From Bacillota bacterium (GTDB lineage Bacteria > Bacillota > UBA4882 > UBA8346): a stretch of 64,000 nt of DNA. Under the pieces are notes generated by a model. The model searched no databases, was not told where the DNA came from, and saw nothing but the letters and a program-made list of their open reading frames with translations. Numbering within the stretch: the stretch's first letter is position 1; each line of letters opens with the position of its first letter. Positions 1-7,736 of this stretch are shown piece by piece. Position numbers and translations under genes: made by a program. The stretch lies in the NCBI GenBank assembly GCA_023392595.1, contig JAEVYU010000055.1:47183-111182 (forward strand). Reading direction: 5' to 3'.

Positions 1-989
1 TCATTAACAACGATTTATCCAAACCGGCTAGTCAAGAAACCCAGGAGAAGGTATGGAAAATTGTGCGGGAGCTTGGATATGTACCCAACCAAAATGCCCG
101 GACTTTGGTGAAAAATCTGTCTTCTACAGAACAGTTGCAGAAAACCAAAGCCATTGGTTGTATTTTTACATCCACCAAAGATACCTTTAATGATCCTTTC
201 TTTTCCTTTATAGCCCGCGGGGTTCAACTGGAAGCCGCCAAAAACAGTTATGTTTTAGGATACTCCTTTTCATCCTCCGACATGACTCAAGCGGCTTTAT
301 ACAACAACATCACTGCCAACAAAGTGGACGGTGCAGTCGTCTTGGGACGGTTTGACCGGGATTTTTTGGATTTGCTAAAGGCCAATTTCAGCAATCTGGT
401 ATATGCGGGACTTAATTACGTCAACGGCGGATTCGATGAAGTGATTTGCGATGCATATCGTGCTTCGGTTTGTGCTGTAGAGTATTTGATTTCCCTAGGA
501 CACCGGCGCATCGGATATCTGGGGCCGGTACCTGAGGATGTTGAAGTAATTAATGAGCACCGTTTTACCGGTTTTTGCCAGGCCATGGCGGAGAGGAACT
601 TGGAAGTTTCAGCCTCTTGTTTCAAGTCTATAGAGCTAACTTCCGAGTCTAGTTATCAACGGATGAGAGAATTAATTGCAGAAGGGCCTTTACCCACGGC
701 GTTTTTTTGCGCCAACGACACGGTGGCCATTGGTGCAATGAAAGCGGTTCACGAAGCGGGGTTGGAAGTTCCCGCTGATGTGTCTTTCGTCGGTATTGAT
801 GATATTGAAATGTCTGCTTATGTGAGCCCGGCTTTGACTACTATCCGGGTTCCCAAGGAAGAATTGGGGAAATTTGCAGTGAAAATATTAATCGACCGGA
901 TCGAAGGGGGCCATGAAATTCCCGTGAGACTGGATATTCCTTTTGAATTAGTGCTTCGGGAGAGTTGCGCTCCGGTAAAAGAAAGGTAA
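1..989 (+). CDS. LacI-family transcriptional regulator (5' end outside window)
   Basis: The gene is cut by the window start. The frame is open from base 3 and has no start codon that would give a full protein. The first residues (INNDLSKPAS, then V-P-N-Q-N-A-R) are the end of the LacI helix-turn-helix and hinge. The rest is a periplasmic-binding-protein-like effector domain, with G-I-D-D-I-E at about residue 250. Such proteins bind a sugar or sugar phosphate and release operator DNA. It lies 69 bp upstream of a phosphofructokinase on the same strand, so it probably controls the glycolytic/LarA-type genes that follow. The ligand is unknown. Confidence 0.9.
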   Translation, partial: INNDLSKPASQETQEKVWKIVRELGYVPNQNARTLVKNLSSTEQLQKTKAIGCIFTSTKDTFNDPFFSFIARGVQLEAAKNSYVLGYSFSSSDMTQAALYNNITANKVDGAVVLGRFDRDFLDLLKANFSNLVYAGLNYVNGGFDEVICDAYRASVCAVEYLISLGHRRIGYLGPVPEDVEVINEHRFTGFCQAMAERNLEVSASCFKSIELTSESSYQRMRELIAEGPLPTAFFCANDTVAIGAMKAVHEAGLEVPADVSFVGIDDIEMSAYVSPALTTIRVPKEELGKFAVKILIDRIEGGHEIPVRLDIPFELVLRESCAPVKER

Positions 990-1002
990 TATTTTTTTTA
1001 TT

Positions 1003-1023
1003 CCCCAATCCAAAGGTTTGGGG
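1003..1023 (+). other. Hairpin between the lacI-type gene and the phosphofructokinase gene
   Basis: CCCCAA and TTGGGG arms enclose an inner CC-AAA-GG, giving a near-perfect 21-nt hairpin. No U-run follows, so it looks like an intercistronic hairpin or operator rather than a classical terminator. Confidence 0.4.
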
Positions 1024-1058
1024 CAAACGATAAGAGACGAATAGAAAGGAGCATGACG

Positions 1059-2216
1059 ATGAAAGAAAAGATTTTAGTGGTCCATGGCGGTGGACCAACG
1101 GCAGTGATCAACGCTTCGCTGTATGGAGTGATTAAGGAGGCCTTCCGTCATCAAGAGATCGAAACGGTTTTGGGCGCAGCCGGCGGGGTTGACGGGGTGC
1201 TGGAGGAGAAATTCATTGATTTTAAAACACAACCTCAGACGCTGATTGAACGGCTCCCGTTCACACCGGGATCGGCAATCGGAACTTCCCGGAGTAAGTT
1301 ACGGAGTGACGATTATGAAGCTATCGTGGCGCAGCTGAGAAAGCACAACATCAAGTATTTATTATTCAACGGCGGTAACGGTTCCATGGACGCCTGCGGA
1401 CGGATTCAGGATCTGGCAACCTCTTACGGGATTCAGGTTTTGGGTATTCCCAAGACCATTGATAACGATATTGCCGTTACCGATCATTGCCCGGGTTTTG
1501 GGAGCGCCGCCCGGTACATGGCGGTTTCGGTGGCGGAAGCGGCCTTGGATGTTAAGTCGCTGCCGATCCATGTATCCATTATTGAAGCCATGGGACGGAA
1601 TGCCGGTTGGATAGCGGCATCCAGCATTTTAGCCCGGAAAAAACCGGGTGATGCGCCGCATTTGGTTTATCTTCCAGAGCGGCCGTTTCAGGTGGCCGAG
1701 TTTTTGGAAGATGTCAGCCGGCTTCATCAAAAGCTGGGCGGAGTAGTGATTGTTGCCAGCGAAGGACTGGTGGATCAGGACCATAAGTCGGTGGTGCCGC
1801 CGCTGCTTACTAAAGGAAGAGATGTTTATTTCGGTGATGTCGGCACCCATTTGGCCATGTTGATATTGAAAGAATTGGGGATTAAGGCTCGCAGTGAGAA
1901 GCCGGGCCTTTTAGGACGGGCCTCGGCTACACTTCAATCCAGCGTTGACCGGGAGGAAGCGATCCGGGTCGGTGAATTTGCAGTTCAATCCTTATTAGCC
2001 GGAAAGACCGGCGCAATGGTGGGATACAAACGAGTCGGCAATCAGCCTTATTATTCCGAGACGGTGTTAATCCCTATTGGTGAAGTGATGTTGAATGAGA
2101 AAAAAGTGCCGGATATCTTTATTAACTCCCGCGGGAACGATATTGACGCCAGTTTCGTCGACTATTGCCAACCGTTGATAGGAGACCCGCTGCCGGAATA
2201 TGCGGAATTCCGCTAA
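1059..2216 (+). CDS. 6-phosphofructokinase family enzyme (PPi/ATP type ambiguous)
   Basis: The product (385 aa) belongs to the PfkA fold and phosphorylates fructose 6-phosphate or a related sugar phosphate in the cytoplasm. Visible motifs are the N-terminal GGGPTAVINAS loop, GGNGSMD (about 105-111), PKTIDNDI (131-138) and the substrate-binding MGRNAGW. The Lys in PKTIDND and the GGPTAVINAS loop are typical of pyrophosphate-dependent enzymes, but those usually read GGNDS. Here the Asp that blocks ATP is Gly. The start is set at the second ATG, 7 nt after AAAGGAG; the ATG at 1053 is too close to that site. It is followed by a TIM-like gene and a LarA homologue. Confidence 0.9.
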   Translation: MKEKILVVHGGGPTAVINASLYGVIKEAFRHQEIETVLGAAGGVDGVLEEKFIDFKTQPQTLIERLPFTPGSAIGTSRSKLRSDDYEAIVAQLRKHNIKYLLFNGGNGSMDACGRIQDLATSYGIQVLGIPKTIDNDIAVTDHCPGFGSAARYMAVSVAEAALDVKSLPIHVSIIEAMGRNAGWIAASSILARKKPGDAPHLVYLPERPFQVAEFLEDVSRLHQKLGGVVIVASEGLVDQDHKSVVPPLLTKGRDVYFGDVGTHLAMLILKELGIKARSEKPGLLGRASATLQSSVDREEAIRVGEFAVQSLLAGKTGAMVGYKRVGNQPYYSETVLIPIGEVMLNEKKVPDIFINSRGNDIDASFVDYCQPLIGDPLPEYAEFR

Positions 2217-2234
2217 AAATCGGGGATGCAGTCT

Positions 2235-2256
2235 TAGCAGCACGACTGTGCTGCTA
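2235..2256 (+). other. Perfect 9-bp intercistronic hairpin
   Basis: TAGCAGCAC and GTGCTGCTA pair perfectly around a GACT loop just after the phosphofructokinase stop codon. No T-run follows, so mRNA processing or partial attenuation is more likely than full termination. Confidence 0.5.
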
Positions 2257-2322
2257 CTCTATTAGAATTTAAGTGATTTGATGAAGAAATTTTTAAAAAG
2301 TTGAATGGAAGGACGTGATGGC

Positions 2323-3258
2323 ATGCATCATATTTTTGTGAATTTAAAACGCTTTGAGGTTCCGAGAAAAATGGGAGGAGTATGTCCCATGGATGATTCG
2401 CGGCGCTGGATCGAGACGGTGATGGATGAAACGATTGCTTTGGGATTGGGAACGCTTCAGGAAATTCATCTTACGTTCCTCTTACCGGAGTCGTTGCTAG
2501 CTAACGCTTTGGATCAAGTTTGGCATTATACGGCCGGGCATACCCGCGCCATAAGCCTTGGCTGTCAGGGGGTTTACCGGGAAGATATTAAGCCGGGAAG
2601 TAATTTTGGCGCATTCACCTCCAACCGTCCCGCGACTCCCATGCGGCTTTTGGGATGTGAGTGGGCGATGATTGGCCACTCGGAGGAGCGGAAAGATAAA
2701 TTGGGGGTAATTGCCCAATATGATCCGGAAAGCCTGACGGATTTAGCCCGGCAAAACCAGGCTAAAATGGCGGTGGATTCGCTAATCCATGCCGAAGTTA
2801 TCAGCGCATTGCAGGCCGGCCTCAATACCTTGATCTGCGTCGGAGAGACGGCTGCGGAGAAAGGAGAGGGGGATTTCTCCGTTCAGAAACCACGTATCGA
2901 AGCGGTATTACGGGCTCAATTGGAAGCTAACCTGAAAGGGGTGGCCGAATTCATTCCCGGTCGGCAAATTGTTATCGGGTATGAACCCATCTGGGCTATT
3001 GGCCCCGGTAAAACTCCGCCCGGAGCGGATTATATCGGTTTCGTCTCTGCTTTCATCAAACAAGCGGTCCAGGAATTATATGGTTTCACACCTGCGGTGG
3101 TTTATGGCGGCGGGTTAAAGGAAGAAAATGCGGCCATGATTGCCGGAATCCCGACTATCGATGGAGGCCTGGTTGCATTAACCCGGTTTACTGGAGAAAT
3201 CGGTTTTTCCCCTGCGGAACTCAAAGAGATCATCGATAAAGCTTACCAGGAAAATTAG
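2323..3258 (+). CDS. Triosephosphate isomerase-like protein
   Basis: This 311-aa protein has the TIM-barrel catalytic set: an N-x-K motif (VNLKRF) near the N-terminus, catalytic His in IGHSEER, catalytic Glu in YEPIWAIGPG (loop 6 region) and a phosphate-binding YGGG near the C-terminus. It is about 60 residues longer than housekeeping TpiA and diverges in the first strand. The start at 2323 is 9 nt after GGAAGGA. Since it sits in a LacI-controlled cluster, it may act on another phosphorylated ketose (TIM homologues isomerise tetrulose phosphates in erythritol/threitol pathways), but ordinary TpiA activity is not excluded. Confidence 0.8.
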   Translation: MHHIFVNLKRFEVPRKMGGVCPMDDSRRWIETVMDETIALGLGTLQEIHLTFLLPESLLANALDQVWHYTAGHTRAISLGCQGVYREDIKPGSNFGAFTSNRPATPMRLLGCEWAMIGHSEERKDKLGVIAQYDPESLTDLARQNQAKMAVDSLIHAEVISALQAGLNTLICVGETAAEKGEGDFSVQKPRIEAVLRAQLEANLKGVAEFIPGRQIVIGYEPIWAIGPGKTPPGADYIGFVSAFIKQAVQELYGFTPAVVYGGGLKEENAAMIAGIPTIDGGLVALTRFTGEIGFSPAELKEIIDKAYQEN

Positions 3259-3295
3259 GGAGTGACCGGTGGTTTTTCTTAGACTGGTCAGAACG

Positions 3296-3319
3296 CCATT
3301 GGCAGCCTAATGCCAATGG
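3296..3319 (+). other. Perfect 9-bp hairpin before the larA-like gene
   Basis: CCATTGGCA and TGCCAATGG pair perfectly around a 6-nt loop in the gap between the TIM-like and LarA-like genes. An A-rich stretch and the ribosome-binding site follow, so it is not a U-tract terminator on this strand. It may stabilise or process the downstream message. Confidence 0.45.
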
Positions 3320-3344
3320 TGGAATAAAAAAAGGGGGTCATTTT

Positions 3345-4832
3345 ATGAAGAAATTAGCGTTTGAATATGGACAAGGATTAATGGAAGCCAATCTCCCCGA
3401 TAACACGGATATTTTTATTCCGGGAGAGACGGTTCCCGATCCGCCCTGTATTCCCCAGGAAAAACTGGTTGAGGCGACCAGAGAGTCGATTCTGCATCCG
3501 ATTGGTATGGAACCCCTTGCGAAGTTGGCGAAGAAAGGCTCAAAAGTTACGATTATTTTTCCGGATCGAGTAAAGGGCGGCGAACAACCGACTGCCCACC
3601 GGAAAATTTCGATTCCGATCATCCTTGAGGAACTCTATAAAGCCGGTGTTGAGAAAAAGGACATCCTTTTAATCTGCTCCAATGGTCTGCACCGTAAGAA
3701 TACCAAGGAAGAGATTTTTAACGTGCTTGGCCCGGAGCTGTTTCACGAATTCTGGTATTCCCATCAAATTATCAACCATGACAGCGAGGATTACGAACAT
3801 CTGGTGGATTTGGGAACAACGGAGAATGGCGACCCTGTTTTGATGAACAAATATGTCTATGATTCCGATGTTGCGATACTAATCGGACATACCCAGGGTA
3901 ACCCCTATGGAGGATATTCCGGCGGCTACAAGCACTGCGCCACCGGTATCACCCATTGGAGAAGCATCGCCTCACACCACGTGCCGCAGGTCATGCACAG
4001 AAAGGATTTTACACCGGTCAGCGGCCATTCCATGATGCGCACCAAGTTTGATGAAATTGGGCAGCACATGGAAAAATGCATGGGTAAAAAGTTTTTCTGT
4101 TGCGATGCGGTTCTGGATACCTATTCGCGCCAGATCGAAATCAACAGCGGATATGCTAAAGAAATGCAGCCAAAATCCTGGATTGCGGCAGACAAACGCA
4201 CCTATGTCCATTGGGCGGAGAAGAAGTACGATGTTGTCGTATTTGGTATGCCTCAGTTTTTCCATTACGGCAACGGAATGGGTACCAACCCGATTATGAT
4301 GATGCAAGCGCTGTCTGCGCAGATTATCCGCTTTAAACGGGTACTCAAGGATAACTGTGTGATTTTGTGTTCCTCCATTTGCAACGGCTATTTTCACGAG
4401 GAGCTTTGGCCTTATCTTCCGGAAATGTATGATATGTTCCAAAAGGACTATATGAACATTTTACCGGATGTGGACCGTTACGGCGAGTATTTTGCAACCA
4501 ATGAGGAATATATCCGTCAATACCGTTACGGCAATGCGTTCCATCCGTTTCATGGATTTTCCATGATCAGTTGCGGCCATATCGCCGAACAGAACACGGC
4601 CGCCATTTATATTGTTGGCGCGCAGAACCCGGGCATTGCAAGAGGTATGGGCCTTAAAACCAGAGCAACCTTTGAGGAAGCGCTGGAAGATGCCAAGAAA
4701 AAGTATGTCGGTGAAAATCCGAATATCCTGGCTTTGCCGCGAACTTATAAACTGGCTTCCGTTCACCTTTGCATGAAGAATGAGCCCTATGACGGAACCA
4801 ACGGTTTTGCAAACTGTGGTTTTCATGATTAG
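3345..4832 (+). CDS. LarA-family nickel-pincer racemase/epimerase homologue
   Basis: The protein (495 aa) belongs to the lactate racemase (DUF2088/LarA) family, which uses a nickel-pincer nucleotide to move hydride at the alpha-carbon of 2-hydroxy acids. Candidate catalytic and ligand residues are His in GLHRK (about 116), His182 in IGHTQGN, Lys196 in GGYSGGYK (pincer attachment) and His204/His211 downstream. It is longer than L. plantarum LarA (about 424 aa). The setting (LacI, PFK, TIM-like, TSUP permeases) argues for a sugar-acid or other hydroxy-acid epimerase rather than lactate racemase. LarC is present at 35.2 kb, but larB and larE are not in the window. Confidence 0.85.
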   Translation: MKKLAFEYGQGLMEANLPDNTDIFIPGETVPDPPCIPQEKLVEATRESILHPIGMEPLAKLAKKGSKVTIIFPDRVKGGEQPTAHRKISIPIILEELYKAGVEKKDILLICSNGLHRKNTKEEIFNVLGPELFHEFWYSHQIINHDSEDYEHLVDLGTTENGDPVLMNKYVYDSDVAILIGHTQGNPYGGYSGGYKHCATGITHWRSIASHHVPQVMHRKDFTPVSGHSMMRTKFDEIGQHMEKCMGKKFFCCDAVLDTYSRQIEINSGYAKEMQPKSWIAADKRTYVHWAEKKYDVVVFGMPQFFHYGNGMGTNPIMMMQALSAQIIRFKRVLKDNCVILCSSICNGYFHEELWPYLPEMYDMFQKDYMNILPDVDRYGEYFATNEEYIRQYRYGNAFHPFHGFSMISCGHIAEQNTAAIYIVGAQNPGIARGMGLKTRATFEEALEDAKKKYVGENPNILALPRTYKLASVHLCMKNEPYDGTNGFANCGFHD

Positions 4833-4849
4833 TAAAGGAGTAATCTTCA

Positions 4850-5764
4850 ATGTGGCAAATTCATTTATCGATGGCCGACATGAATATTTATTGGCCGGGG
4901 TTGGTTTTACTTGGCGCATTCATCGGTTTTCTTACCGGTATGTTTGGTGTGGGGGGAGGATTTCTCCTAACGCCGTTGCTTAAAATCGTTTTTGGCATTC
5001 CTTATCCCATAGCAGTGGGAAGTGATTTACTGCAGATTTTTATCAACGGCACTTTTTCGGCCTGGAGACATTGGAAATATAAACATGTTGATTTAATCAT
5101 GGGCATGGTTATGGCTGTGGGTTCTTTGGGAGGCACCGAGGTTGGAGTCCGGCTTTTAAAAATGCTTAATAATGGCGGACAGGTGGTCATCAATTCTCAC
5201 TCTATGCCTATATTAGATTTGGTGTTAAACGGGATATTTTTAATATTAATGGTGGGGGTAGCGATTCTTATCTGGAAAGAAACCTCCAACTCATCGGAAG
5301 AAGAAGTGGCAGTCTCCTCCTTGTCGAAACGTTTGCAGGCTTGCCGTATTCTTCCGCAATTGGAGTTCCCCCATTCCGGGATTTCATCAATGAGTATTTG
5401 GGTTCCGCTCGGGATCAGTTTTTTTGTGGGAATTTTGACCGGTTTTTTGGGTGTAGGGGGAGGATTTATCAATTTCCCTTTGATGGTGTATGTCCTTGGT
5501 ATGCCAACTGCCGTGGCCGTTGGAACCGGCGCCTTTCAATTGCTGTTTTCTACCGGTTATGGAGCCTTTCGTCATGCGCTGCAAGGTCATGTGGAAATTT
5601 TACTGGTCGCTTTTTTGCTTATCGGGTCTTTGGCAGGAGTTCAACTGGGAGTTCATACATCCCGGCTTTTCGGTGGCAGGAAGATTCGCAAATATTTTGC
5701 ATGGATCCTCGTTTTGGCAATTGGAATTATTGTATGGGATGTAATTCGTGAAATTTGGTTTTAG
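4850..5764 (+). CDS. TauE/SafE (TSUP) family membrane permease
   Basis: This is a 304-aa membrane protein with two half-repeats, each opening with the family glycine signature (GMFGVGGGF near residue 30; GFLGVGGGF near 200), and about eight hydrophobic segments. TSUP proteins move sulfite, sulfonates, organosulfur or small organic anions. It begins 17 nt after the LarA homologue with a good AAAGGAG, so it is probably co-transcribed and may carry the substrate or product of that enzyme. The substrate cannot be read from the sequence. Confidence 0.85.
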   Translation: MWQIHLSMADMNIYWPGLVLLGAFIGFLTGMFGVGGGFLLTPLLKIVFGIPYPIAVGSDLLQIFINGTFSAWRHWKYKHVDLIMGMVMAVGSLGGTEVGVRLLKMLNNGGQVVINSHSMPILDLVLNGIFLILMVGVAILIWKETSNSSEEEVAVSSLSKRLQACRILPQLEFPHSGISSMSIWVPLGISFFVGILTGFLGVGGGFINFPLMVYVLGMPTAVAVGTGAFQLLFSTGYGAFRHALQGHVEILLVAFLLIGSLAGVQLGVHTSRLFGGRKIRKYFAWILVLAIGIIVWDVIREIWF

Positions 5765-5820
5765 TGGCGTTTCAAAAAGACGAGGGTCCCAAAAAATTTT
5801 CTCGCAAAAAGTAACGTTTG

Positions 5821-5850
5821 AAAAAAGGAAGCCTTCCGACTTCCTTTTTT
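5821..5850 (+). terminator. Intrinsic terminator after the LarA-TSUP unit
   Basis: The sequence runs AAAAAAGGAAG, a short loop, CTTCC, then TTTTTT. The A and T flanks make it usable in both directions. It closes the transcription unit that starts with the phosphofructokinase or the LacI gene. Confidence 0.8.
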
Positions 5851-5923
5851 CATAGTAATATCTACAATCGGTAACGATCCATCGGAACCGGGCGGATTTG
5901 GAGCGGAGGATTAAGATTCATTC

Positions 5924-6646
5924 ATGGAAAGATATGGATTAATATTTATAATATGTTTTGCGGGAAGCCTGATTCAAGGTTCTTTGAGCTTTGGGTACGG
6001 AATATTTGTCATGTCGGTGTTGTCGTTAATTCTCCCGTTAAAAACAACTTCAGTGCTGGTTGCGATTAGTTCGTTATTTATCAGTTTTACTGTCTGTTGC
6101 AAGCTCCGGGGGAAAATTAACTACAAGGCAATTTGGCCGCCTTTGGCAGCAGGGTTGCTTTTTATACCGGTAGGTGTATTTATTCTTGGTATTTGCGATG
6201 AAAAAGCTCTCCGAAAAATTTTGGGTGCCAGTATTATTTTGATGGCTGTTTTTTTCTTGACAACCGTTGGAAAAAAAGTCCCCATGAAGACGAATATTAA
6301 AAATCAATTGTTAGCCGGAATAACCAGCGGGATATTCAATGGCCTATTTAATATGGGAGGCCCGCCCCTGGTGTTTTATCTGGCCCATACCATTGAAGAT
6401 AGCCTTTCCTACAAAGCCAGCCTGGAGTTTATTTTTATCGTCTCCGGGGTTATTGTCTTGATAAGCCATGGCATCTGCGGAAATCTTACTGGGGAAATTA
6501 TCCCCTATGTGATACTATCCTTTTTCGCAACCGTTATCGGAAGCATACTGGGGCTTAAAATTTTTGCAAGACTTGATAAAAAAATATTAACCGGTACAAT
6601 TGATTGGTTAATGTTAGGATTGGGAGTCATTTTAATATTGAATTAG
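5924..6646 (+). CDS. TauE/SafE (TSUP) family permease, second copy
   Basis: This 240-aa membrane protein resembles TSUP permeases: it has about eight hydrophobic stretches, an N-terminal SLIQGSLSFGYG motif and a second-half repeat motif GIFNGLFNMGGPPL. It is shorter than the upstream TSUP gene and not a close copy. The terminator at 5821-5850 separates it from the LarA unit, so it is probably transcribed on its own. An AGG-rich site lies 5' of the ATG but rather far away (about 15 nt). The substrate is unknown. Confidence 0.75.
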   Translation: MERYGLIFIICFAGSLIQGSLSFGYGIFVMSVLSLILPLKTTSVLVAISSLFISFTVCCKLRGKINYKAIWPPLAAGLLFIPVGVFILGICDEKALRKILGASIILMAVFFLTTVGKKVPMKTNIKNQLLAGITSGIFNGLFNMGGPPLVFYLAHTIEDSLSYKASLEFIFIVSGVIVLISHGICGNLTGEIIPYVILSFFATVIGSILGLKIFARLDKKILTGTIDWLMLGLGVILILN

Positions 6647-6657
6647 AGAGCAACCGG

Positions 6658-7314
6658 TTAAGATACTTGTTCTTCCGGCCTGCGGATAATGATCTGCAGG
6701 CCATCGCCGTTGCAAACCATGTCAAAAGATTGAATCCCGGCTTGAATGATTTTCTCCCGGATTTTTTCCATTCGGTTACGCCAGATATCTCCATTAAGCT
6801 GTTCCGATAATTTAATTCCATAATCTTTTAGCCTCTTTTCAATGCTGTTCCACTTTTGCCCATCCCAAGAATCATCTCCAAGATAAGCCGTACCGCCTGG
6901 CGCCAAAACTCGGTAAATTTCCTGAAAAGTTTTTTGGGGACTGCGCCAATTGAAAATTGATTTGCGAAAAACGACCAAATGGATTTGGCCATCCTCTACG
7001 GGAATTTTTAAAGGACTGCCCTTAACCATGGTAACCTCTTTTTCCATGTAGTTTTGTTTAATCTGGAAAGCTAAATGATTCAAAATATCTTCCGAATTTT
7101 CCATGAGATAAATTTGCATCCCGGTCAACTGAGCCATAGCCACTCCTAGAAAACAGTTATCACCATTGATTTCTAAGAAATTACCGTTGCGGATACCGGT
7201 TTTTTCAATGATGGTTTGCGCGACAGCCCAATAAGATGAAAAAGGCAATTTGCGTTTAACGGGCTGAAGAGAAAGATGATCCATAGAGGGTGGTACTAAA
7301 GCATTATTTATCAT
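6658..7314 (-). CDS. Class I SAM-dependent methyltransferase, divergent from anfH
   Basis: This 218-aa protein has a Rossmann methyltransferase core with a relaxed motif I (FLEINGDNCFLGVA), an acidic residue after strand 2 (YLMENSED) and the motif-III-like RVLAPGGTAYLGDDS near residue 140. The substrate is unknown. The start follows AGGAGG by 6 nt. Its promoter and a TTAGTTTTAGTT repeat mirror those of the anf operon, transcribed the other way, so it is predicted to be expressed together with the iron-only nitrogenase. Known nif/anf lists do not include such a methyltransferase as a standard member. Confidence 0.75.
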   Translation of the reverse strand: MINNALVPPSMDHLSLQPVKRKLPFSSYWAVAQTIIEKTGIRNGNFLEINGDNCFLGVAMAQLTGMQIYLMENSEDILNHLAFQIKQNYMEKEVTMVKGSPLKIPVEDGQIHLVVFRKSIFNWRSPQKTFQEIYRVLAPGGTAYLGDDSWDGQKWNSIEKRLKDYGIKLSEQLNGDIWRNRMEKIREKIIQAGIQSFDMVCNGDGLQIIIRRPEEQVS

Positions 7315-7346
7315 CTCCGGACCTCCTAGCTAAAATAATTTAAATA

Positions 7347-7364
7347 AACTAAAACTAACTAAAA
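7347..7364 (-). promoter_or_regulatory. Candidate operator of the methyltransferase promoter
   Basis: Read on the minus strand this is TTTTAGTTAGTTTTAGTT. It begins 13 nt downstream of the -10 box, overlapping the start of the transcript. Nearly the same sequence lies downstream of the anfH and modA promoters, which points to a shared repressor. Confidence 0.6.
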
Positions 7365-7377
7365 CAAACTTATTGTC

Positions 7378-7406
7378 ATTATACGGTAGGAGCTCCAAAA
7401 ACACAA
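7378..7406 (-). promoter_or_regulatory. Sigma-70 promoter of the methyltransferase
   Basis: On the minus strand, TTGTGT (7401-7406) and a perfect TATAAT (7378-7383) are separated by exactly 17 nt. Confidence 0.7.
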
Positions 7407-7434
7407 GTCGAATTCCGAAAGAATATGACATCAA

Positions 7435-7442
7435 CATAACAT
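7435..7442. promoter_or_regulatory. CATAACAT motif, anf intergenic copy 1
   Basis: CATAACAT occurs within GACATCAACATAACATG, between the divergent promoters and upstream of the anfH -35 box. The same octamer recurs at 7623, 21221 (inverted) and 21383, all near anf or mod control regions. Confidence 0.45.
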
Positions 7443-7534
7443 GAAAACGCCATTTTTGAGGAACAAAGGAGAAGGAAAAAAGCATATTTTTAATTTTTGT
7501 TAACTTCATGTCATAATATTTAACATTTAAAGGG

Positions 7535-7563
7535 TTGACATCTGTCGAGAATTACCATAAAAT
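7535..7563 (+). promoter_or_regulatory. Sigma-70 promoter of the anf operon
   Basis: A consensus TTGACA (7535-7540), a 17-nt spacer and TAAAAT (7558-7563) lie about 170 nt upstream of anfH. No sigma-54 -24/-12 element is visible in this region. Azotobacter anf, in contrast, uses AnfA and sigma-54. Confidence 0.8.
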
Positions 7564-7582
7564 ACCCACATGAGATGTTTTG

Positions 7583-7604
7583 GTTAGTTTTAGTTAGTTA
7601 TAAG
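7583..7604 (+). promoter_or_regulatory. Candidate operator of the anf operon
   Basis: TTAGTTTTAGTTAGTTATA begins about 20 nt downstream of the anfH -10 box. A repressor here would block initiation or elongation. Related copies lie after the methyltransferase and modA promoters. Confidence 0.65.
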
Positions 7605-7622
7605 TTTGAAGGCGGCAAAAAA

Positions 7623-7630
7623 CATAACAT
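7623..7630. promoter_or_regulatory. CATAACAT motif, anf leader copy 2
   Basis: CATAACAT occurs inside AACATAACATCAACATTACA in the untranslated leader of anfH. It shares an ACATCAACAT context with the copy at 7435. Confidence 0.45.
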
Positions 7631-7736
7631 CAACATTACAACCAGAATTGCCCAAACTGAAATTTGGAAGGGAGGCGCAGTTAAAATCGTTGGGTAGGCC
7701 ATAACAAGGTCTTAAAAATAAAAAGGAGCTATGAAC

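Noticed and set aside
3345..4832. Lactate racemase larA proper
   Set aside because: The family is right, but the protein is longer and the neighbours point to sugar or sugar-acid metabolism, so the specific name was not given.
7441..7530. Sigma-54 promoter for anf
   Set aside because: No TGGCAC-N5-TTGC-like pair was found, while a near-consensus sigma-70 promoter is present just downstream.
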